64,000 bases of DNA, from positions 108,355,994-108,419,993 of the forward strand of contig CM058233.1 of the NCBI GenBank assembly GCA_030180135.1, read 5' to 3'. Positions 47,218 through 59,264 of this stretch are shown here, piece by piece (position 1 is the stretch's first letter; every line of letters starts with the position of its first letter). The DNA comes from Orychophragmus violaceus (taxonomy: Eukaryota; Streptophyta; Magnoliopsida; Brassicales; Brassicaceae). Below the pieces are notes generated by a model. It ran no database searches and was not told where the DNA came from. It was given only the letters and a program-made list of their open reading frames with translations. The position numbers and the translations under genes were made by a program.

Positions 47218-48473
47218 GAAATCTACAAATCCTTATTTCTCTTTTGGGGATTGAGAGCCACTCATGAAGAAGTGAAAAAATGGAAAAAAGTCTGTACCTT
47301 TTTTTTTATTAGCTACAACTATAACTAAGCTAAATTTGTAGTAGAACTATAAGATATTGCAGCTGCAGGGGATGAAGTTGTAAAAAAAGAAAAACCCAGA
47401 AAGGGAAAAGGATCTTTCCATTTCCTGAGGCACAGGAACACTTGTCCTGGGCCTCTCTCCTCTTGTTCTGTCGTTTTCTTATTCAACCCTTTTCAGTTCT
47501 GTACTAACTTCAACTTGTATTCTTGTAGTAACCTCTTCTAATGCTAGGTTTTAAAAAACACAAGTTATGTTTTACTGTTTAACCCATTAGGTTCTCAAAT
47601 GAAGCAATGGGTTCATTCAAGTGACCAATGGACAAAACAGTGCTCCACTTAAATGATGACAATACAAAAGAAAAGTTGAGAAGGGGACCTATCACTGAGC
47701 ATTTATGTTTCTCCCTGACCCCATTATCACAAAAAATGTCTATTCCTTTGGCTGGCTACCATACAAGCCAACAACTTGCACTATGAAATTGAAACCTCCA
47801 AGCCAATAGGAATCAAGTCAGCCCACTTTTTTGGTCAAGAGAGAACATGATAGGGTTGGTTATGTTCTGGTCAGTGGTCACTCCCCCTCTTCCCCACGTT
47901 TTACATATTCATTGTACTGTAGCTTTTGCTATACTAGTCATCATCAAAACCCTATGTGTGTTTGTATGCATTTGGTTTATCAGGAAAATAGTTTTATCCT
48001 CTTTTGATATACTGTCATGATCAAAACACTATGTGTGTTTGTATGCATTTGGTTTATCCAGAGAATAGTTTTATCCTCTTTGGGTCCAATACCAACATTA
48101 CCTGACAGTGATGAGTCTAGTTGATGATGTTTTGCTATGTATTCTTTTAAGCAACCAAAAGTGGACATCAAGAGCTAAGCTAATATGGTGTGGCACTAAA
48201 AGTGGGACTATGACTGGAATCTACACATTATTATATGGTAATACTTAGAGCCCCTCATATAAGCATCTAATACTTTAAATCATGCTTTTTTTAGTTTCAT
48301 TCCAGTCAATGAGAATCCTAGACTCCAAGAAACTCAAGTAGAAACTTAACAAGAAAAGGTCGGTACATTCACCTGAAATTATACCTCCATTATCTTTCAA
48401 TTGCTTACATCAATGTTGCAACTTTCATTCTGAATTTCTGATGATTTATTTGGGGGTGTAAAAGCAAAAATGA
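47218..48473. other. Convergent 3' region of FD, with a 77-bp duplication
   Basis: About 1.26 kb between FD and the Trm112-like gene, which point toward each other. At 47945-48085 a unit of about 64 bases occurs twice at 77-bp spacing (CAAAAC-CTATGTGTGTTTGT...TTTTATCCTCTT). No other gene was recognised. Confidence 0.6.
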
Positions 48474-49337
48474 TTAAGCTTTTGATGCATCACCTTCCTC
48501 CTCATGTATTTTTCCATCCTTTGGAACCAAGCATGGAATCCCATCTTTGATCTGGCGTGTCAAGAGAAGCAAAGTCAAGTCTTAAACACTGAACCGAGAA
48601 CATAAAGTGAAAAGCTAAAGGAACAAGAAGAATATGATTAAGAAGCAAAACCAATATTTAAAACACTGAATCATGAATCGTGATCATGAAGTGAACTTTA
48701 AAAGAATATGATTAAGAAGAGAATGGCCGACCAATCACTTAAGCATATGATTATTCTATCAGTGAATCTAAAATCGACACCAAGAACTAATTCCTTTTAA
48801 ACTTTATTTAGTATGAAGCAAATGAAGAATCCAACTATATATATATCAATCATTGATATGACAATTCTTCAAGGATCAAAGTTCGGATCAGAACATTTTC
48901 ACTCAATAGGACATATGATTCTTAAAGCATATATGATATAGTGATTTCAAAAAAAACTATTGCTTGGTAAGTTAATCAAATAATCAAAAACTATAGCCAT
49001 ACATCACGACACGAGCACGTTTTTGCAATAAAATCAACTCATTTGAATCGAATAATCGAAACGGTTTGGATTGTAATCGAGTTCTGAATACATGAAATTT
49101 GGATAGAAGCTTACAGGAAAAGAGACACCGATTGTATCGCTGACCAGTGAATTCGTCTTCTCGCAAACCCTTTAAAATCGATAAAATTGCTTAATCCGAT
49201 CGAATCTAGCTACGAATCGAAGGAGAGAAATTGAACCTCAGGGGTTGCTTGGAGAGAGGGCACACGAGAATCTCGGAGAGAGTCTTCTCGATAGCAACTC
49301 CGGCCTCTTTTAGCAACACTCTGCTTAATCTCACCAT
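48474..49337 (-). CDS. Trm112p-like small protein (PREY/UPF0434 type)
   Basis: A 77-aa protein from three exons: 49237-49337, 49115-49169, 48474-48551. It starts MVRLSRVLLKEAGVAIEKTL, then EILVCPLSKQPLR, VCEKTNSLVSDTIGVSFPIK and DGIPCLVPKDGKI. This is the Trm112p fold: the CPLSKQPL knuckle, a beta strand with VSFPI and the DGIPCL(V/L)P end. Relatives partner methyltransferases; the mitochondrial form (PREY) supports complex I assembly with NDUFAF5. Only two of the zinc-type Cys positions are obvious, as in PREY proteins. By order it is the ortholog of At4g35905. Small, well conserved and intact. Confidence 0.88.
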
Positions 49338-50645
49338 ACTAGAGCTTCAATCTTTAGCTCTATCCGATCCCCGGTAGAATTGACCGTCGTTTCGAACAGA
49401 GCGAGAATTTTGAAAACGAGCTAATGGGGAGTGACTGACCCAGACCGGAGTAAAACGTTAAACGCAGAACGCCGTTTTGACTCCCTTGTAAACTTTCAAG
49501 TTTACAAACATGCCGCTAAAATCTTTTTATGTTTTGTATATCAGTCCTTTAATGTTTATTGTTTACAATAAATTTTTTTATGTTTTGTATATCAGTCCTT
49601 TAATGTTTATTGGTTACAGTTTTGGAAGAAATGGTTCAGATATTAGATTATTAGTCTCTGTTTCTGAGAGTTTTCGATTGATGCCCCCTAAAATTATTAT
49701 ATTGTTAGAATAAGTCCGACAATATTTATATTTTTAGTAAATGTGTTAATTGGTATTAAATTTGAATTTCCGAAAACGCAATTTCTACAATATTAATAAA
49801 AACAAAAGTTTAAGTAAATTTTCAGGAACAAATGGAATTGTTGATCGTGAATATGAATTTTTGTAGAAATAAATAAAATATTATCTGTAAAATTATCGTT
49901 GTAATAATTTTAATAATCTGTATTAGTTTAAAAAATGGTCAAAGTTTAAAATGTTTAAGATACGATTAAACGGATAAAATACCATCAATATTATATTTAA
50001 ATTAAATTAATTAATCATATTTTTTTATACATTCTCCTTTTTTTTTTTTTGGGTCAACATACATTCTCCTTCTAACATGTCATTTGTCTATATAAACTAA
50101 AAACCGTTAAAGATACAAGCTTCATGGCATATTTGTAAAACGAGAGAGATAAATAGTAGAACAGTTAACATACTTAACATGGTAGGCATGTGCATTCGGA
50201 AGCATCCCTAAAAAAAGGACCCGACAAGTTTTGTCCAATCGGATGCTACAGAATCATGTCATATCATTTTTGCCGATATTTTAGGCTTTTAGCAAACTCA
50301 AATACATCCTTCATCTTCAAATAATTTACTTAGTCGCTATGTAACAAGCAAATTGAATATGTGACATGTTACTATCCTGACCCAAAGCATAAAGATTTGT
50401 TCAATTTGAGAACCCCTATCAATCTATCATCATATGATAAAGATAAAATAAGAGAAGTTAAGTTAGTCTGTAGTCTATGATACACAACACAAATTACTGA
50501 AAGGGAATCCCAAACCAATTTACACACGACAACGATCTAAAACAAAGAACACTTAAGTAGTACGAAGAAGAAGAATCTCGTGTCATATTCAGAGAGATAA
50601 CATGCGTTGTATTGTTTCACCTTTTAGTATATGATTGAATATGAT
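49338..50645. other. Intergenic DNA with a short duplication and a poly(T) scar
   Basis: Holds the leader of the Trm112-like gene on the left and the MCA1 3' UTR on the right. A ~38-bp unit (TTTATGTTTTGTATATCAGT...) is repeated at 49524 and about 49574. At 50027-50071 a 13-bp repeat (ATACATTCTCCTT) flanks a T-run plus GGGTCAAC, a minus-strand poly(A) scar. No gene was seen; a CTU2 gene expected from Arabidopsis order is absent. Confidence 0.55.
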
Positions 50646-52674
50646 TCAATGTTCCATGAACTGCGACGAAGGCGGACTTATTTTAGTCTTCTCCGTACCT
50701 GCGAGAGGATATTAAGAGATGATGTTTGTTCATCCTTCAAGACTAAAACCAATCATTGTTAAGATATATATGCATATATAATTCATACCATAAGCCCCAC
50801 GAATCTCAACTTCTCGCAGTTCTTGAACAAGAGCACAGCAACAACACATCAAATGAGATAGAAAATCGTCAATGAACCCTCCCTACGATATCAGAAAAAA
50901 AAAACATTTAAGTATGCATCTCAACAGTCAATGTTTGACACAAACGTGGATTTGAGGCTCTTGGGATTAAGTGTTTCAATATCATACCATGATAGTTACT
51001 AGAGTGATTTTGCATTTCCAACTATACTAATTCCCCCAAACAAATATGTTTTAATTAGTTCTCTTGGATGTATTAGATATTTGGAATCAAAAAGGCTATT
51101 AAGATCGGTTAGTGTTCAAGGGTGTTGAAGAGAATGTACCGTTATGTTCAGCGTTTTCCGGAGTTTCCTCCTTACACAACAAGTGTAGCAGCAACACGAA
51201 AGTATCAAAGAATACGCCATTAGCTCATTACATGCTTCAGCTGAAGCTGGAAGGGCAAAACACACAAATACTCAACCTATTAGTTTTCACTTTTCACATG
51301 TACTCATTATAAAGTTGATGGTATTTAATAATATCCCTTACAGATGTGCCTGTTAGAAGCTGCAGTCGCAATCTTTGCCAAAGTACCACACGGGAAAAAG
51401 AATGTCTTCAAGCCTGCGGTTCCATCATTGAATAATTCAAACTTTACACATAACAAGAAAGTATGGAATATGAAACGCTAATAATCTTTCTTATATAACG
51501 GAGTAAACAAAGTGGAATCACAGTGGAAACAAGAAGAGGGACTCACAAAGCGAAGGTTCCGAGCAACAGGCCAGTAAGTCGGTATGCCATTCCTCATGGT
51601 GATGTGACGATGCTCTTCGTGAAAGCATATCATGCCCCGATGTAACAGAAGATGTGGATCTGCAAGAAACAATTATGTCACCAGCACGATATAGTATATC
51701 TTTTGTAAGTTGAAAATACACACAAGTTGCTATTAAATAAAGCACATGAAGTTTGGATCCTTTAAGCGGAACACATCGAAGATTCTAACCTTGAAGCTGC
51801 ACGACTACTGCTTTTCTTGGGAAGATCTTCATCATACGAATATTCTGTCATATTGCTTGAGCTACGGTCAGTTTTCTTCGAAGCTTTCTTCGACATTCCC
51901 TTCTCAGAGCCATCAACCTCTGCAACAGTTTGAGTAACACCGATTAAACGCTGAATGACTTCACACTGAGCCACATCATAATGCTCCTGCGAACGCTGAA
52001 GTTCGAGCTGCAGTTTCTCGTTTTCTGTTTTGAGAGCATCACAGAAACGCAAGTTAGGGTATGAGCAAGAGAGAGTCTTCTTCAGCACAGATGCTGCTTC
52101 TCTGGTGGATTCTTGTTTCATAATAACATCTTGCACATGTCTATCCTCTTCATCCAGAGTGTACTCGAACTGATCACGATCAATATATTCTAACCTCTCC
52201 TGAAAAACCATTATCCCATCAGCAAGAATATGGATCATTAGATGAAAATTCATGTAAACTTACCCTAACTCGAGCGTTATCCACCAAAGTGATGAGTGGT
52301 ATGATCTTGAGAAAGCGATCAATCTCATCCTGAGCTTTCCTGAACTGGTAAACAATATTCCATCCCATGGCCAACAAGTAAAGATAGCTCCGGTCACGAC
52401 AACTATTCACCAGAATGTAAGACCTCCTCAAAGCATCCTCAAGCCCTTCAAGAGGCTCTCGAGTCTCTGGATACTTCTTCATCTCAGAGATCTTCAGCTG
52501 TTCTAGCAAATTCCCGATGAGTTTGAGGTGTTGAGCGAATTGACGACAGTTCTTCTTGTGCATCCAAGCAGTATTCGCAGCTTTGACTATAAGACCTATC
52601 AGCTTGACTGCATCTAAACCAGTGAGCTGAGCTACTGACGCTATCTCCCCGAGACCATCCCATGAATGAGACAT
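50646..52674 (-). CDS. MCA1: MCA1, mechanosensitive Ca2+-permeable channel
   Basis: Plasma membrane protein that lets Ca2+ in on membrane stretch. Seven exons: 52264-52674, 51790-52199, 51547-51659, 51342-51413, 51140-51246, 50789-50882, 50646-50698 (419 aa, as in Arabidopsis). It starts MSHSWDGLGEIASVAQLTG. The N-terminal ~140 residues form the ARPK-like region with the first hydrophobic helix (DAVKLIGLIVKAA). Residues ~140-185 hold the EF-hand-like acidic stretch (YTLDEEDRHVQD), followed by a coiled coil (ALKTENEKLQLELQRSQEH), a Ser/Lys-rich linker, and the Cys-rich PLAC8 domain (FFFPCGTLAKIA, SCCCYTCC, MCCCCALVQELREVEIRG). It ends SSQFMEH. All introns are GT-AG with matching phases. Ortholog of At4g35920. 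Confidence 0.95.
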
Positions 52675-53300
52675 GTTCTTAGATGTTGCTTAAATCGATC
52701 AACTACGAGAAAGTTCCTGGTGGTACAGATTCATCAAAGGAAACATCTCAAAACTCTCAAACAAAATTTTAAGATACAAAAGCTGGGATTATGATTATCG
52801 AGATTGATCGAAATTTTACCTTGAGTGAGCTAGTATTTTGGGGAGAAAATATCGGAATCAGAGAATTCGATCCGTGCTCTCCGACGCCGACATTGTTGAT
52901 TGAGATCGAGTACGAGCCCAGATTCCGACGGCAAACACCACGCGGAGATTCAGAGGAAGAATCAATTGAGAAATCGTATCATGAGGGAGTGAAGCGAGAC
53001 TTGATTAAAGAGGGAGCAGCTTCTTCGACTGCGACAAAAAAAAAAGTCCATAAGATACGAATCAAAGAGATTCAGATTCTCCAGGTCTTGAAAGCGTTTC
53101 TACGTCAAAGATCTTCAACGCCATAAAGAAAAAGCTGTAAAGACGGTTTCCTCTTTGAACACACTTCAAGCTGACGAAAGCGAAAAAGAAGGGACAAAAA
53201 AAGGGAAGATAATGAACAGTGTAACCTACGACGAGTGAGCAATTCTCCGGCGAGCAAACTCCTCCGCCGAGAGTCAAGTCAAACGGAAAATACAGAGAGA
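52675..53300 (-). other. MCA1 5' leader/promoter region
   Basis: Upstream of MCA1 on the minus strand; GC-richer than the deep intergenic DNA and probably holds leader exons and a leader intron. Plus-strand frames here (for example 52791-53126) have no family features and look like chance. Confidence 0.5.
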
Positions 53301-53570
53301 GAGTCTATAATAGTTAATTAAGAGAGAGAGGAATGCTCACTTAATGCATTGAAGAAGGTAACAGTTATACTTTTCCTCTTCACGGATTTCTATAACAACA
53401 AAAACAATTAGAAAAAAATGAAAATGTTAAAATATTGATTAGAGAAGGAGAAGATGAAGAAGAACATTTTAAAAAAAAATTACAGGAGAATTTAAGTTTT
53501 CCGGGAAAATGCAAACGCAAATCACCTGGAGATATTTTCGTCGTCTTCGAAATTAGAGCAGAGAGAAGAT

Positions 53571-53685
53571 TCTCCTGCAACAAGAGACTATCTATCCGGA
53601 TGCAGAGAGAAGACGGTTTGTTTTTGTCGATTATTAGCTTTCCCCACACCTTCAGTTGCCACTCGTCGGAGCTGAAGAAACCCAT
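53571..53685 (-). other. Coding-like fragment MGFFSSDEWQLKVWGK, identity unknown
   Basis: A minus-strand ATG at 53685 opens a frame of coding-like composition (GFFSSDEWQLKVWGKLIIDK) that fades into low-complexity sequence. It lies ~1 kb upstream of MCA1 and in the same direction. It could be a distal leader exon with an upstream ORF, a lost gene's exon, or chance. Confidence 0.25.
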
Positions 53686-53699
53686 CCTCCTTTGATTGC

Positions 53700-54909
53700 A
53701 TTTACCAATATACCCTGCCTAACTCCCTATATTTACCAGTATGCCCCCGGTGACTTTTTTCTCTCTTTCACAAACCATGAAAATTGTATAATCCGTACCT
53801 AACTAATGTGTTTTTGTTAACACACTGAATACACTAGCTAATGTTGATTTTTAAGTGATCGTGCTAAGTGAGGGCAGATAACCATGGTGTATTAGACTAA
53901 TTAATTAATCAAAACCTTAATATTATCTCGATATTTGAGATTTATTATGCAAATCCTGTATTCAACACCGTGAATTATATTACTTTCCTGTTAAGAAAAT
54001 CCTGTTGTCTTACTGAGATGATGACTTCTTGTCTCCTTTAGTTGTCGGCATAAATATGACTTCGTCTGAAACGAATAATGAATACTAACTCTTCGTAATA
54101 TAACTATATAAGACACAACGGCGTCACATATGAAAATTCTTTTTAACCTCAATAGATGTATATGAACAATGCCAATGACTAAATCTAGAATGTGTATTTT
54201 CTTGTGACTGAATCTTAACCACTGATGAAATAGAAGATAGGAAAATTTTGCAGCTGGGATATTGCCATTTTAGTATTTTGAGAGAAGATTAGCTAGCTTA
54301 GCTGATCAAGTAATTGTAAGTAGACTAATATGTTTTCCAACATTTTTTGTAGATTACTAGTTCTCGTTTTTCGGAAAATTTTGTTATGTTGATCTATTAG
54401 AAATCGATTCATTTTAAGCGTGAAATTATCTAAATATTTTTACTTGATCATCCGTATACATTTTTAATAACAAAAAAAAAACATACATTTTAATTATATA
54501 GAAAATATATGTTTAAGATAAGTAAATAGCGAAAATGGCATTAAAACAAGACATGATCGCTTGAACTTGATTTGTCTTTGAATTACAGTCGTTGTAATAA
54601 TGATGGTGGTTAAGATAGGAAGGGTTATCCACCAGAAAAAATTGATTTGTCTTTGAATTGCAGTTAAGGTGGTCATTCCTTTTTATTCTATACATACTTT
54701 TGATTTAATTATAGTTTCCTCTATATGGACATTGCTTCACGTGGATTGCCCCATTGTTGTTTTCTAGATAGCTGGCGACACGGACGGTAAACTAATATAC
54801 TGGCATCAGTTAGGGACAAACATGAAGAACACAGAATTGTTTTTTTTTTTTGACAAATGAAAAATAATTATTACAATGCCCTGTTTTCTTTACTATGACC
54901 AAAACAAAA
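53700..54909. other. AT-rich intergenic DNA
   Basis: No gene was seen. A weak poly(A) scar lies at 54456-54492 (ATACATTTT...AACAAAAAAAAAAC...ATACATTTT). At 54575-54665 the phrase TTTGTCTTTGAATTACAGT appears twice. Confidence 0.45.
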
Positions 54910-55504
54910 TTCGTCAAAACATTATGATTTTGATTGGTAACATGTGAAATAGCAAAATCATGTTTAAAAATATAGAATCATGTTTAAAAATGTAATTTTG
55001 TAAATATTATATTTAAACATAATTTCATCATTTCGTAAATTATTAATCAGTTAAAATTAATTTCTCAACAATCTATTTATAGTTCACATTTTTTTTGGTA
55101 TTTTGTGTTTTATTTTTTATTTCGGATAATTTTTTTAATTGATAAAATATTTATGGAATTGTATTTTTTTTATCATTCCGTAAGTTACCAATCATAATCT
55201 ATAAAAACCGTTAACTCACTATGTTATTTATCTTTTTTAAAAAAACTTGTTATCGCAAATATAGATGATCACCTAGTTAACATAACACTTTATATATATA
55301 TATTTACAACCAAATAAATAAATTTGTATATACTATATATGTAACAAAAATGTATATATACAATTACAAACTATAGCTACAAGAGATTATTAATATTTTG
55401 GCATGTTGCGATATTTACAGAATTGCATTTTTAAACTTGATTCTGTATTTTTAAACATGATTATGCCATTTCACATATTACCAAAATTATAATATTTTGA
55501 AGAA
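54910..55504. mobile_element. ~595-bp foldback/MITE with ~95-bp inverted ends
   Basis: The left arm (TTCGTCAAAACATTATGATT, then ATCATGTTTAAAAATATAGA) and right arm (TTGATTCTGTATTTTTAAAC, then ATTATAATATTTTGAAGAA) are inverted copies over about 95 bases with scattered mismatches. The centre is AT-rich with no coding. The target duplication is not clear. Confidence 0.7.
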
Positions 55505-56667
55505 TTTCTTAATCAGAAGAAAAAAATAAATATTTTGGCACGTATACAACATGCATGTGTGGAAAGGGTGGCCATTGGTGGTGGTCCTTGGTGGAATATG
55601 ACTTCAACGCCCTCTTACCTTTTTGATAGTGCCTAAATACCATGCGTTTACTCTACTATATAAAATCTTAAACGTAACCATTTCTCTTTTTCCAAAAGTA
55701 TATTGCTGATTTTGGCATTTTAATAGTCGTTTCCGTAAAATATGTTAATATTACAGTTGCTGCATGAGCCCATGATAATGACCGGACCATTGAAAACTAA
55801 ATATTGATATAATCTTGTAAATATCCAGTTGTTTCTATTCATTCTAAACAACTCATATCATATCCAAAACTGAAACGAAACTCCAATAATAACAAAGACG
55901 AAATTCAATAAAACATACTTAAGGTTATGGAAATATTTCTGAACAAGTCTCAAACGAACTAAGATAACCTAATTTACATATAATAGTATGTTTGGTGGAT
56001 TGTCTCCATGTGGTTTAGTTGGGAATAATCGTGCATCTTACTTTATATTAAAACAAATGTTTTGAAATGTCCTTATCTGTAACACTGAATGGGACAGCTA
56101 AATTTTCCATATTACTCCCACAGTCCTACTTAACAAAGGTATTTATACAGTACTTTAACTTAATATTTGGGGTTATATTAGTATAAGTGGTCATCGAATG
56201 TCTATCACTTTGTCGGAACCAAACTTATAAAAAATGAGATATTATAAGCATCATCGCTTAGAAAATGATGTTAATGGCAAATATGATTTAATATATGGTG
56301 TTTTGTTGACAAAAAAAAAAAAACATCATCGCCTAGATAAAACTGGATAAAACATTAATTTTGGTCCTCAAAATTTTGTAGAATTAATATACATAAGTTT
56401 TATGGTCACTAAATTATAAAAATATTATATTAAAAATTATACTAAAATATTTATGGTCTCTAAAATATCAAAACCAACTTTAACTACCGAAAATTGGTTG
56501 AGATGTCAATTAAATCTCATATCAATAAAATACAATTTTATATCATTATATAGTTTGAGAAATTTATCTTAAGATTTTACCTTTATTGTTAAGATACCCA
56601 TTTAAGTTTCTTACCACAGTTTTAGTAACTTAATATTTTTAAATAATTTAATTTATAAGATTTTATA
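55505..56667. other. AT-rich intergenic DNA with a poly(A) scar
   Basis: No gene was seen. At 56249-56337 a 14-bp repeat with one mismatch (CATCATCGCTTAGA / CATCATCGCCTAGA) flanks about 60 bases ending GTTTTGTTGAC plus 13 A, a short retro-insertion with a recognisable tail. Confidence 0.5.
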
Positions 56668-57303
56668 TTGGCTCCAATTGATGACCATAGTTTAAGAAAA
56701 TAATTATGATGAATTTTTAATTCCTCAAAATTTTTACCAATTAAGAAGAATTTTTTGTCAAAATTCAGACATATATGGGTCCCACAATATTTTTTATTTT
56801 TCCTCATGTTTAAGGAATGAAAGAACAAAAAAATTCCCCTACTAATTTGATGAGGAACAAAAATTCCCTTGATAATTCCTCTACATTCCTATTTTTTGGT
56901 TAATTCAATTCCTCAAATGACATTTTGTCCATTTTTTTTACGTTCCTTTAGTTCATTTTAGTGGTCACCAATTAATATTTTCTAAAAGTATTAAATTACA
57001 TCTTGGCTCCAATTGGTGACCACTAAAATGAACCAAAGGAATTGGACAAAATGTCATTTGAGGAATTGAATTAATAAAAAAATAGGAATGTAGAGGAATT
57101 TTTATTCATATTTTGTTCCTCATCAAATTTGCAGGGGAATTTTTTTGTTCATTCATTCCTTAAACATGAGGAAAAATATGAAATATTGTGGGACCCATAT
57201 GTCTGAATTTTGACAAAAAATTCCTTTTAATTGGTAAAAATTTTGAGGAATTAAAAATTCATCATAATTCTTTTCCTAAACTATGGTCACCAATTGGAGA
57301 CAA
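56668..57303. mobile_element. Two opposed ~300-bp MITEs forming a 636-bp palindrome
   Basis: The left copy (56668-56973) and right copy (57003-57303) are inverted relative to each other over nearly their whole length, separated by about 29 bases. Each copy has its own inverted ends (TTGGCTCCAATTGGTGACC / GGTCACCAATTGGAG). Matching landmarks include GGGTCCCACAATATT and AATATTGTGGGACCC, and CAAATGACATTTTGTCC and GGACAAAATGTCATTTG. Non-coding. Confidence 0.9.
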
Positions 57304-58490
57304 AAAGCACACATAAAAACCTTATATTCAATATAAACACATACATGAATATAACAAATAAATAATCCCATGTGATAATCAACTAACTCCTAATATAGTA
57401 GCTTAAAGACCCGTGAACCAAAAGTTTATAACTTGCAACTTGCAAGTAATCATATGAACCGGGATAGCCCGTGATTTTCAGTATACATCGTATTTATAAT
57501 AATACTATAGTATTTTCTGCATAGAATCAGGCTAAAACAGCTAACGAGTATCAGGTTTTTGATTTACAATTTATTTTCGTTATGTTTTGATTGGTTACAA
57601 ACAAATGCATCATCCTGATATCGGTGGCAGCTTCGAATAGATCATATACAAATCTCATTCTAGTCTCTTTCATCATAATATGATCATATACAAACAGTTA
57701 ACGAGTATGTTTATTTTGATTGGTTATAAATGAATTGTTTGAACAGAAGCGTATGTCATCATTATACAAATGGGCTGAGTAACTGAGAAGTAAGCCCATC
57801 ATATCAATATCAGTTATTGGCCCAAATCGAATTAAACTTTCCTAGACAAGAGTACATATGTTATCGTCGTGCTGTCAGACCGAGAAAAGATACCAGACCG
57901 AAACACCCCGCACTTTAATTAAACAACGAGAAAAAGGAAATTTATAACAAAACGTGAAAAAATTAAATTCAGTTACACTTTGTATTCATCGAGACGTTTT
58001 TTGTTTATAAATTTTGAATTTTTTCAATCAGTTGATACGTCAATACAAAAAAAAATCCAATACGTAGAAAAGATAAAAAAAAAAACTCACAAGAGGAGCC
58101 ACTCTCGTAATTAATAAGGCGTGATATGAGATTAATGTGTCCTTTTTATACCATTGAATTTAATCATGCTAATTATCCCTGACACGGGACCCGCACTTGA
58201 GTTCATATTGTAAAAGCCCTTAATTACCCTTCATCCCAAAAGCATTGAAAAAGGTAAATACGTCATAGTTTAAATAAATTATTAAAGCAAAAAAAAAGTC
58301 GTAGTACAGTAGTACTAAATTACTGAATAAAATTTATTAAAATAATAAAAATAGAAACAAGCGCAATCTACGCCATCACAGCTAGTGGATGGTGAAAACG
58401 GGTCCCACGTCTCCGATAATCAAGGGATTAGCCAATAGTAACGTACCACGTATCGTGATTACTTTGGTAATCGTAGTGCTTAGGAAATTC
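57304..58490. other. Intergenic DNA upstream of the F-box gene
   Basis: AT-rich, no gene seen. The part after 58370 is richer in ACGT cores (CCCACGTCTC, ACCACGTATCGTG), possible bZIP sites in the F-box gene promoter. Confidence 0.4.
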
Positions 58491-58501
58491 TTTTGGCGGG
58501 C
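58491..58501 (+). promoter_or_regulatory. E2F-like site TTTTGGCGGGC
   Basis: Fits the E2F consensus TTTSSCGS, about 60 bases before the CT-rich leader of the FBS4-like gene. Motif-based inference. Confidence 0.4.
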
Positions 58502-58810
58502 GTAATTAAAAAATTCAAAATTAGAGCCAAAAATTAAAACAAAAACCCTAGCGCCTCTTTTTTTCTTTGGATTCTCTTTCTATCTGTCCGCTCAAAATCT
58601 ATTCCCTCGCTTTCGCCACTCCTCCCTCCATTTTCGCTCGCTGAGTTTTGAGCTTCAAATCTCGAGAGGCTTGAGATTATCTATTCCGAAGCTGAATCTT
58701 TCTCGATCTGAACGTTTTCCGAAGTAGTAGGTCTATGTTAATTTAAGGTAGATTCCTTCCTCCGTCCTTTTTTTGCCTTTTTCGATTTCTAGGGTTTGAA
58801 CTCGCTCGAT

Positions 58811-59062
58811 TTGCTGGAGATTTTCTTACTTGTTTGATCTGGTAGCCTTTTTGAGTGTAGTTTCTGATGATTTTGCTGGAGATTCTCCTACTTGTTTGAT
58901 TTGGTAGCCTTTCTGAGTGTTATTTCTGATGAATTTGCTGGAGATTCTCCTACTTGTTTGATTTGGTAGCCTTTTTGAGTGTAATTTCTGATGAATTTGC
59001 TGGAGATTCTCCTCATACTTGTTTGATTTGATTATCCTTTTCGAGTGTAATTGATTAATGAA
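58811..59062 (+). repeat. 62-bp tandem repeat, four units, in the FBS4 leader intron
   Basis: Units start at 58811, 58873, 58935 and 58997 with TTGCTGGAGATT and run through CTTACTTGTTTGAT...GGTAGCCTTTTTGAGTGTA; a fifth partial unit begins near 59063. They lie between the promoter and the FBS4 ATG, probably inside a 5' UTR intron. Confidence 0.9.
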
Positions 59063-59264
59063 TTTGCTGAGATTTGATTTTCAAATTTCGTTATCCGTAG
59101 TTTATCTGCTTTGATATAGCGAGATCAAATATCTGGAGAATAAAAAACTTTACGATATCTAATGTATACAAATCTGATTGTGGATTCATGGTTTCTGCTA
59201 GTGATATAGGTAGTTAATTTGTAGCTGTCATCGGCTTGATTAATCGGGAGGCCTCAAGAAGGAT

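Noticed and set aside
49510..49713. 67-codon frame with repeated FYVLYISPLMFI
   Set aside because: The repeat comes from a short tandem DNA duplication in AT-rich DNA, not from a protein repeat.
54494..54695. Two 60-codon minus frames with repeated QRQI/NSKTNQ
   Set aside because: They arise from a short duplicated TTTGTCTTTGAATT phrase; no start context or homology.
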